12,688 bases of DNA from CAYSRM01 sp964475205 (GTDB taxonomy: Bacteria; Verrucomicrobiota; Kiritimatiellia; UBA8416; CAYSRM01): the NCBI GenBank assembly GCA_964475205.1, contig CAYYVQ010000074.1, positions 1-12,688 on the forward strand, written 5' to 3'. Below, piece after piece: positions 9,901-12,688 of the stretch. Made by a program: the position numbers and the translations under genes. The notes beneath the pieces are model-generated. The model made no database searches and was not told the origin of the DNA. It was given only the letters and a program-made list of their open reading frames with translations. Position 1 is the first letter of the stretch, and every line of letters starts with the position of its first letter.

Positions 9901-10897
9901 GGTTTTTACCGTAATAAACCTCGTCGCCGTCATCAATCCCGTCATTATCCGTATCAGGATCATCAGGATCCAGAGCGTTTGCGACCTCATATCCATCGCT
10001 CAGCCCGTCATCATCGCTATCACAGTTGTTCGGATCGGTATTATGGGTAAACACTTCCGAGTAGTCGTCGAGTCCGTCGCCATCTGTATCGGCGTCCAGG
10101 TCGGATGTTCCAAGCTGCTCTTCCTGGTCGGCATCAAGCCCGTCTCCGTCCTGATCAATATAAATACTTGTTGTATAGAGGTCTATTTCGCCAGACCCGC
10201 GCCATAAAACTATGGTCGAGGCGTTGGTATATGTGGACATGGGAACATTGGTGGTGAAGGTAATGGCCTGGTCAGAACCGGACATGACGTTACCGAAGAG
10301 GTTGGTGGCTACAGTTACATAGTTTGTATCGACAAGGTCCACGTAGATGCTGGCGTTTGTATGGTCGTACAGGTTGAGTTTCATGGCCACGTCATTGGTC
10401 AGGCAGCATCGCAGAAGGTCAATATATACTTCCGCGACATTGGTATTGTCGGGGCTGACATGCCAGGCGGGGGTATTGGTATCCCACTGGCCGCCATTTT
10501 TCCATGCTTCCAGCCACCAGTCCGGACCGGGATAGGAATACGTGTTGCTGCTTGTGAATCTGGGTTCGCCCCACTCCACAAAAATGCGGCTATCGGGGAC
10601 ATTGTCTTCTCCGTCATTGAAGCCGTCTCTGTCGGTGTCATCCGCATAGGGATCAGTCCAGAGCGACGACTCCTCGATATTAGATAAATTATCATTATCG
10701 TAGTCAAACGAGGCGTCATTACTGGAGACATTGAGCCCGAAAAAGCTTTCGTACGCGTCATCCATCCCGTCATCATCAAGATCAGCGGCTCTTGCGATAA
10801 GACATAGCGCAAAGACAACAACCGCCAATCCGCCCAGAAAAACCCATCCTGAATGCGGTTTGATTCTGCTAAGCTTTCGTATTATATATTCGGGCAT
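3956..10897 (-). CDS. giant secreted multidomain protein with TSP3 calcium loops, LamG, DUF2341 and Calx-beta
   Basis: This is a 2313-aa exported protein, probably an adhesin or extracellular matrix component; no enzyme motif was seen. The start at 10897 has AAAGGA (10904-10909) six bases upstream. Residues 16-37 are a signal peptide with an Ala-Arg-Ala cleavage site. Blocks of aspartate-rich TSP3 loops lie at about 39-105, 248-330, 531-675, 1113-1267, 1401-1475 and 1617-1707. Between them are a beta-rich region (106-247), a LamG-like domain (about 340-528), DUF2341 (about 680-775), a second LamG (about 786-980), Calx-beta (about 1003-1112), three copies of a module marked by MYR and PWL (1272-1410, 1476-1629, 1714-1858), and two tandem Ig-like repeats (about 1955-2030 and 2053-2128). 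Residues 2130-2313 are unrecognised. No C-terminal sorting signal such as PEP-CTERM, LPxTG or an autotransporter barrel is visible. Domain families are known; the overall function is inferred. Confidence 0.92.
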   Translation of the reverse strand: MPEYIIRKLSRIKPHSGWVFLGGLAVVVFALCLIARAADLDDDGMDDAYESFFGLNVSSNDASFDYDNDNLSNIEESSLWTDPYADDTDRDGFNDGEDNVPDSRIFVEWGEPRFTSSNTYSYPGPDWWLEAWKNGGQWDTNTPAWHVSPDNTNVAEVYIDLLRCCLTNDVAMKLNLYDHTNASIYVDLVDTNYVTVATNLFGNVMSGSDQAITFTTNVPMSTYTNASTIVLWRGSGEIDLYTTSIYIDQDGDGLDADQEEQLGTSDLDADTDGDGLDDYSEVFTHNTDPNNCDSDDDGLSDGYEVANALDPDDPDTDNDGIDDGDEVYYGKNPAISNNYSALPFVELFETNTVTIGALHGQNNWEAPLTNSVLVQTGTVYAGQQALEMDRKDSQTTPKAAHLFKHPVSDMVWLDTYVQPMATEAPTGTVDFASATFFKSDGYLVVYDGLSASTNKWTILTNMSPVNLESSEWVRLTIGHDFSNQQWLVCLNGVLVSDGLGFGAERKKFSSIEIEGNRALCDNLNLSETKPSGLSLDGDSLPDEWEIEHFSNLDQGDEDDPDGDGFDNLTEYVNGTDPTSADTDNDGMPDAWETGYGLDPNDSSDASEDPDSDGLTNLEEYQHNTDPGNSDTDGDGLSDGYEVNTAGTDPLDTDSDNDGYIDSAEVNAGLDPLDASSCLYSNFTHRMKLSFKTTDASLTDMPVLVVLNTDRIDYSQFKTGGADIRFCNPSGEELDYEISEWNTSAVSRIWVRIPLISSSMFDNHFWMHWGNASAGAGENKAGVWTNAYAGVWHLDEESPSMSDSSPEGNPALNNGSVPVDGHLGRARDFQGENSIIMPPEAFDKINTQASISFWQNVPLSRDPGFEFLFQGSNPFDYEFTIGVPYGHSFYGDLIYWVAMGQGDYIATYTDESEYQNKWSYWTFTKDSSSGIMRIYRNGELYKSASGKTDTYSPVTSVRLGSAEDGSWNYSGMIDEFFVSEKVRSPEWIKAQYQSMNDDYLVYHSETVAIAAIQDGTENGANGQFTLTRSGTATNLPLTVNYEVSGSATAGLDYTNNLTGSVVLPAGQTQSVVTVYVINDTLLEGTETVNVALSEGNYLIDAANSNAVVSILDSDVDTDSDSMSDAWETANFGDLSHDGTADSDSDGLTDLEEHNNNTDPNNSDTDGDGLSDGNEVNNLSTDPTSADTDNDGMPDGWEVNNSLDPNDPSDTSADPDGDGVLNLDEYTYGLDPNSALTDSDGDTLSDADELYIYGTNPLLADSDTNGVDDASTVLQWSGTNTSYRHGGWTNIGSVLHATTNHLARLEYSGAVPTGGMYRIGLEITNCYSVSGSKTFKVQALVDGIPAGWFSIPVSTGQTATGYVTTPWLPATNHTFRLAWLDDYSSDKELGVVSVIVQAIDAPDSNSNGRQDWVEDILSLELDSDRDGLSDLYELDTSLTDPLKWDTDGDHLGDGEEINVFGFDPLDADSNSNGINDSYMVVHKDGVDTSKREVWHNFNVFHEDGATLYYNGEFTANRALYEVTVSNAGMYRVALQMRNYEQDLPDDFRFEITLAVNEQHVGTYDMLVDVDRSGRGYITLPWLTPGTYTLALQKFANGYYGGGRNLYPAYEAVEVFAIDGGEDANTNGIPDWAEEFARQHHDMDQDGLSDYDELVSHGTSAMAADSDGDGLSDGEELILGTDSLDPDSDDDGVSDWDEAREALTDPLNAEFDGTVTDMATVTGSQTNEAAGDWVVEGTEIRADRRRGYVEYTLNCSTGDMYRLKVEATHKWLHSTCSPAVPVDTSDLMIYVDGQYLGKKTLVAPDGIYSAVRAFTPWLDPGSHTVRIFWENVHTRTSLKIKEIKLQQLGGPDTDSDGVKDWVQVSIGNITGLDSIPATSVVSPVCLEGNARYTDMISCTSGATNVAVLRGAGDRWYADVDLADDTSTPVTVSFQNNAVSITTNLTWTPLNLLTGSDQLIREADSVMFTAQPGGATNGTVTVQVASGTNTLTNVLAAIDQHVIFEFASAGEYTVTGTYSNQAGTSDGSVNVTVVGGSFPKAMPVTYSTNVIEASDASILMDDSLSLSAKPDGATNGTMTIEILEGTNVLTNVVTTVGSPYDHTFAAEGLYTVTGSFSNQTTTTNSSMQVTVNDGPYPGYRPACMLGSPRTWSCPDLPLENVSLHTDSTVALSGDNQSIKINASKVNKPHCIVARLGEDGPVLDSARLAPFWIQAAVDGYMWVVERYDDSALWENRMITKNVPDDVDIKLQIVTSGVTFDDLTLTRWLTSEDIDDIGEHYFRMIRPNSVGSTCHTIKSYQDGVYLGQAYYSGVLMPDE
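4513..5017 (-). repeat. tandem Ig/PKD-like repeats in the C-terminal third of the giant protein
   Basis: Two repeats with a 98-residue period share ATNGT (residues 1971 and 2069), LTNV, and YTVTG followed by a SNQ turn. The period is also visible in the DNA: the shared string ccgttggtggcgcc recurs about 294 bases apart, near 4682 and 4976. They probably act as a spacer stalk between the calcium-loop region and the unrecognised C-terminus. Confidence 0.75.
5324..7084 (-). repeat. three diverged copies of a beta-sandwich-like module in the giant protein
   Basis: The copies lie at 6668-7084, 6011-6472 and 5324-5758 (residues 1272-1410, 1476-1629, 1714-1858). Each has a MYR strand (Met 1314, 1527, 1757), then a PWL motif 51, 52 and 57 residues later (Trp 1365, 1579, 1814) running into a Thr-rich strand such as PWLDPGSHTVRIFW. 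Each ends in a calcium-loop-like sequence closing in Asp-Trp: DSNSNGRQDW, DANTNGIPDW, DTDSDGVKDW. Copies 1 and 2 are followed by more TSP3 loops. I do not recognise a named family; the fold is inferred from the strand pattern and resembles carbohydrate-binding modules. Confidence 0.7.
7319..7360 (-). repeat. 42-bp direct repeat, copy B (TSP3-coding)
   Basis: Partner of 9131-9172, with two mismatches in 42 bases. It encodes part of TSADTDNDGMPDGWE (around residues 1182-1195). The surrounding TSP3 blocks are also related, but the order of their sub-blocks differs between the two regions. Confidence 0.85.
9131..9172 (-). repeat. 42-bp direct repeat, copy A (TSP3-coding)
   Basis: This 42-base stretch matches 7319-7360 with only two mismatches, in the same frame. 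It encodes part of TSADTDNDGMPDAWE (around residues 578-591). The near identity at DNA level, 1812 bp away, suggests internal duplication or gene conversion rather than protein-level selection alone. Confidence 0.85.
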
Positions 10898-10967
10898 AGC
10901 CTATCCTTTCGATTGAGTGCGCACTATTCCGATCAATCAGCCAGAATGAATGGTTCCTTAAAACAAC

Positions 10968-11004
10968 AAAAAAAAAGACGACTGGATCGAGAGCCATTCG
11001 TCTT
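10968..11004 (-). terminator. intrinsic terminator or attenuator upstream of the giant gene
   Basis: Read on the minus strand, AAGACGA (11004-10998) pairs perfectly with TCGTCTT (10981-10975). The stem continues past one mismatch with TGG/CCA and is followed directly by nine T residues (10976-10968). It lies 70 nt upstream of the start of the 2313-aa gene and about 190 nt past the HEAT-like gene's stop. It could end the upstream transcript, or act as an attenuator if the giant gene's promoter lies before it. Confidence 0.8.
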
Positions 11005-11008
11005 AACT

Positions 11009-11089
11009 GTATTCTTCAGGACTAGTTTTTGCGATTCATTCATTTCTGAATACTCAGGCGCTCGCTGCACCTGCTCCCAATGAACAGGT
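11009..11089 (-). promoter_or_regulatory. structured leader-like hairpins before the terminator
   Basis: On the minus strand, an 8-bp hairpin (ACCTGTTC, loop ATTGG, GAGCAGGT; 11089-11069, one G-T pair) is followed by a long-range stem between GTATTCAG (11053-11046) and CTGAAGAATAC (11019-11009), which has a 3-nt bulge. GGTGC/GCGCC could form an alternative hairpin overlapping the first. These precede the terminator closely, as in a riboswitch or attenuator expression platform. I do not recognise any known riboswitch class. Confidence 0.4.
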
Positions 11090-11098
11090 ACTTCAGAT

Positions 11099-11154
11099 TA
11101 ACTACATGAGTATAAAAGAGTCGTCAAACATTTTTTTATTTTTTTGCTTTTTTT
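11099..11154 (-). promoter_or_regulatory. candidate promoter region with A-tracts for the giant-gene operon
   Basis: Three runs of seven A on the minus strand (11154-11148, 11145-11139, 11137-11131) resemble an UP element. Just downstream are TTGACG (11127-11122), a good -35 match, and TATACT (11114-11109), a good -10 match. They are only 7 nt apart, so they cannot serve the same promoter. At 17 nt from TTGACG the hexamer is TAGTTA, which is poor. A promoter here is plausible but its exact form is unresolved. Confidence 0.35.
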
Positions 11155-11192
11155 CTACCCACTCCCATCACAAAGCTGATGAATAGATCATG

Positions 11193-12266
11193 TTAGATGT
11201 TCGATTTATTCTGTTCCGTCCTTGCGCTGAGTTTCTCAAGAGCTGATTCAGCTGTTCTTTGAATCCTCTTTTTCCGGCTTTGAATCAGAGAGCGCACAAG
11301 CTCGATATCGCTCTTATCTCCAATTTTGCCCAAAGCCGCGATTGCAGCCATTCGAAGGGTTGTGGTTTCGCCTATCTGAGCCAGTATTCTTGCTTCAGGC
11401 AGAACCTCGCGCCTACCCATTGAAGAAGCCATTACCAATGCCGTTATTCGAGCAGGCTCGGCTGCAGAATCATCTGTCGCGATCCTGACCGCACTTTCTT
11501 CCACTTTGTTCCTTGGAATATTTGTAAAAGTCCGGGACAGGATATCCAGCCCTATAAGCGCGGTTCCGGCAAAAGACCGGTCCGCCTGCGCGGTCGCATC
11601 CCAGTAAGCCTGTTCAATTGTCTTGCGTTCGGGATCGTCGGAAAGCTGCTTCCCGGCGGGCCATTTGCGCTGGTAGTATGGCGCAAGGTATTGAATGCAG
11701 TAATCCCGCCAGACGTCGGAATGTTCGCTATCGCTAAACATTTTGACCAGCCTGATGCCTATTCCTTCCGGCAGATTTTCCTGGCGCAGAAGGACATCGA
11801 GAGCATCGTTTTTAAGGCCTTCGAAAACGAGAAGCCGTTCGGAACTGTTGTCTTTATATCTGAAATCAAGGAAGCTTTTTAGCGCTTTGATATCGTCCTG
11901 TGGCAAATTCCTGGTAAGCTTTTTCATTGCGGAGCGGCGGGAATTAAGATCGGATCCGTCAAGTCCGATTATTGTTCGCACATGGGGAGAGATTTTGAGT
12001 TCATTGAGTCTGTTGCGCAATTGAGACTGGTGGGCTGAATCAGCTTTATCGACTTCCCCTTTTGTATGTTCCGTGTCTGCTGGCGATTTCTGAGAAGTCA
12101 ATTCCGCAGCATCCATCGCCTCACTTTGACTCTGTGACGGCAGAACAGAGTCTTTTGGTGAACCGCCCTGCTCTCCCGGGTGTTCAGCCACATTCAGCAG
12201 AACAATTACGCCAACACCTAAAATACAAATAGCTGCGCCTGCCAAAACAGATTTCCTGGTAATCAT
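11193..12266 (-). CDS. membrane-anchored HEAT-repeat-like protein
   Basis: 357 aa. ATG at 12266 is preceded by AAGGA (12276-12280) nine bases upstream. Residues 7-26 form a hydrophobic helix after a basic N-terminus (signal anchor or uncleaved signal). Residues about 28-82 are a polar, low-complexity linker rich in Ser, Glu, Gln and Lys. From about 85 onward the protein is predicted alpha-helical, and 302-347 (starting TTLRMAAIAALGKIGD) fits HEAT repeats, which usually act as protein-binding scaffolds. No catalytic motif was seen. The linker suggests an envelope location with the helical domain on the outer side of the inner membrane. It lies upstream of the giant-gene pair in the same direction, but a 295-nt gap with a terminator separates them, so a shared function is only suggested. 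An unrelated armadillo-like helical fold is possible. Confidence 0.8.
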   Translation of the reverse strand: MITRKSVLAGAAICILGVGVIVLLNVAEHPGEQGGSPKDSVLPSQSQSEAMDAAELTSQKSPADTEHTKGEVDKADSAHQSQLRNRLNELKISPHVRTIIGLDGSDLNSRRSAMKKLTRNLPQDDIKALKSFLDFRYKDNSSERLLVFEGLKNDALDVLLRQENLPEGIGIRLVKMFSDSEHSDVWRDYCIQYLAPYYQRKWPAGKQLSDDPERKTIEQAYWDATAQADRSFAGTALIGLDILSRTFTNIPRNKVEESAVRIATDDSAAEPARITALVMASSMGRREVLPEARILAQIGETTTLRMAAIAALGKIGDKSDIELVRSLIQSRKKRIQRTAESALEKLSARTEQNKSNI

Positions 12267-12313
12267 AATAGTTTGTCCTTGTTGTTTCTGTGCGCAAAAA
12301 AACGAGTGGAGAT

Positions 12314-12343
12314 ATTATTAGACGGGATTTACGGGATTGACAG
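12314..12343 (-). promoter_or_regulatory. weak promoter candidate for the HEAT-like gene
   Basis: On the minus strand, CTGTCA and AATAAT are separated by 18 nt, matching sigma-70 hexamers at four and five of six positions. The pair overlaps the triple 9-nt repeat and lies about 50 nt upstream of the gene's start. The match is modest and could be chance. Confidence 0.25.
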
Positions 12344-12375
12344 GATAAAAAGAATTCGCCGAACGGGGGTTCGGC
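12320..12375. repeat. triple 9-nt repeat plus REP-like hairpin
   Basis: Three consecutive 9-mers, agacgggat, ttacgggat and tgacaggat (12320-12346), are followed by a 7-bp perfect hairpin gccgaac/gttcggc with a four-G loop (12358-12375). The following gctcctac extends a pattern typical of dispersed intergenic REP-like elements. It lies in non-coding sequence upstream of the HEAT-like gene. Genome-wide copies cannot be seen from this window. Confidence 0.5.
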
Positions 12376-12421
12376 TCCTACAGCGGGATGGGAGAGCACA
12401 GGTTGTGGTGAGGGAATAACT

Positions 12422-12454
12422 GAGAAAGGCAGCAGGTTACGGGATAACCTGCTG
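12422..12454 (-). terminator. hairpin terminator after the right-edge gene
   Basis: A perfect 10-bp stem (cagcaggtta 12430-12439, taacctgctg 12445-12454) has a 5-nt loop. On the minus strand it is followed by the pyrimidine-rich tail CCTTTCTC. It starts 15 nt after the stop codon of the partial gene to the right, as expected for an intrinsic terminator, although the T-run is weak. Confidence 0.65.
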
Positions 12455-12469
12455 TATTGTGGGGGAGGG

Positions 12470-12688
12470 TTAGAGGTAAGCGAGCAGGGCGGCCATTGCG
12501 ATGAAGAAGCAGGCGAGGAGAATCTTGCTGAATGCAACGTTGGTCCGGGACCACTGGATAAGTTTTTCAGTTCTGAGTCCGTCGCAGGTCAAGGCGAAAA
12601 CCGACACCACGGGGATCATGAACACGGGGTCTGAGGGGTCATCCATTAGCGCCGCCCCCGGGGTGACCCGGATTTTTCGTGAATGAGA
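12470..12688 (-). CDS. C-terminal end of an unidentified protein with a hydrophobic tail (partial)
   Basis: The frame is open from the right edge and ends at TAA (12472-12470), leaving 72 codons. The visible part includes a Pro/Asp-rich stretch (MDDPSDPVFMIPVVSVFALT) and ends in a roughly 19-residue hydrophobic helix, ILLACFFIAMAALLAYL, right at the C-terminus. This fits a tail-anchored protein or the last helix of a membrane protein. The family cannot be recognised from the fragment. The terminator 15 nt downstream supports it as a real gene end. An internal ATG at 12646-12644 could instead start a 58-aa small protein, but no strong Shine-Dalgarno sequence precedes it. Confidence 0.55.
   Translation of the reverse strand, partial: SHSRKIRVTPGAALMDDPSDPVFMIPVVSVFALTCDGLRTEKLIQWSRTNVAFSKILLACFFIAMAALLAYL

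Noticed and set aside
7100..10800. CRISPR-like periodicity of short repeats
   Set aside because: The repeats are Asp/Gly-coding TSP3 loops in frame within one protein, without uniform repeats or unique spacers.
11009..11089. Known riboswitch (cyclic di-GMP, TPP, cobalamin)
   Set aside because: None of the conserved core motifs of these classes could be found; only generic hairpins are present.
11131..11154. T-rich run as a plus-strand terminator
   Set aside because: There is no plus-strand gene upstream and no stem directly preceding the T-run.
11166..11181. Hairpin catca/tgatg just after the HEAT-like gene as a terminator
   Set aside because: It has only 5 bp and on the minus strand is followed by purines, not a T-run.
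12184..12537. Minus-strand 117-aa frame overlapping the HEAT-like gene start
   Set aside because: It spans the terminator and intergenic repeat, and has a low-complexity Ser/Pro-rich translation and no family resemblance.

Overview
The window reads as a bacterial cell-surface locus. All four supported genes lie on the minus strand, so transcription runs from the right edge to the left. The protein types fit an environmental Gram-negative of the PVC group (Kiritimatiellota, Lentisphaerota or Verrucomicrobiota): a very large secreted protein rich in thrombospondin type 3 (TSP3) calcium loops, DUF2341/LamG/Calx-beta modules, and a YD-repeat (RHS-type) protein with the Trp-Gly-Cys-Cys-Gly motif. 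That placement is an inference from protein style. There is no rRNA or housekeeping gene here to confirm it.

Layout, in transcription order. (1) 12688-12470: the last 72 codons of a gene entering from the right edge, with a hydrophobic C-terminal tail, followed by a clear hairpin terminator. (2) 12469-12267: an intergenic stretch with a triple 9-nt repeat, a REP-like hairpin and a possible promoter. (3) 12266-11193: a 357-aa membrane-anchored protein with HEAT-like helical repeats. (4) 11192-10898: a structured intergenic region with A-tracts, promoter-like hexamers, two hairpins and a strong intrinsic terminator placed upstream of the next gene. (5) 10897-3956: a 2313-aa exported mosaic of calcium loops and beta-sandwich domains. 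(6) 3948-3907: a possible 13-codon leader ORF bridging the two giant genes. (7) 3910-1: the first 1303 codons of an exported YD-repeat protein whose C-terminus lies beyond the left edge. It is one uninterrupted frame across the first 3.9 kb.

How the genes may work together: the two giant genes are 45 nt apart in one direction, each with its own Shine-Dalgarno sequence, and look co-transcribed. Both carry Sec-type signal peptides and both carry calcium-loop motifs (TSP3 loops in one, EF-hand-like loops inside Ig-like repeats in the other). A calcium-stabilised surface or extracellular assembly delivering or displaying a YD-repeat shell is a reasonable hypothesis. The part that would decide its function, the C-terminal tip of the YD protein and any immunity gene after it, is outside the window. 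No mobile element, CRISPR array, tRNA or rRNA was seen.
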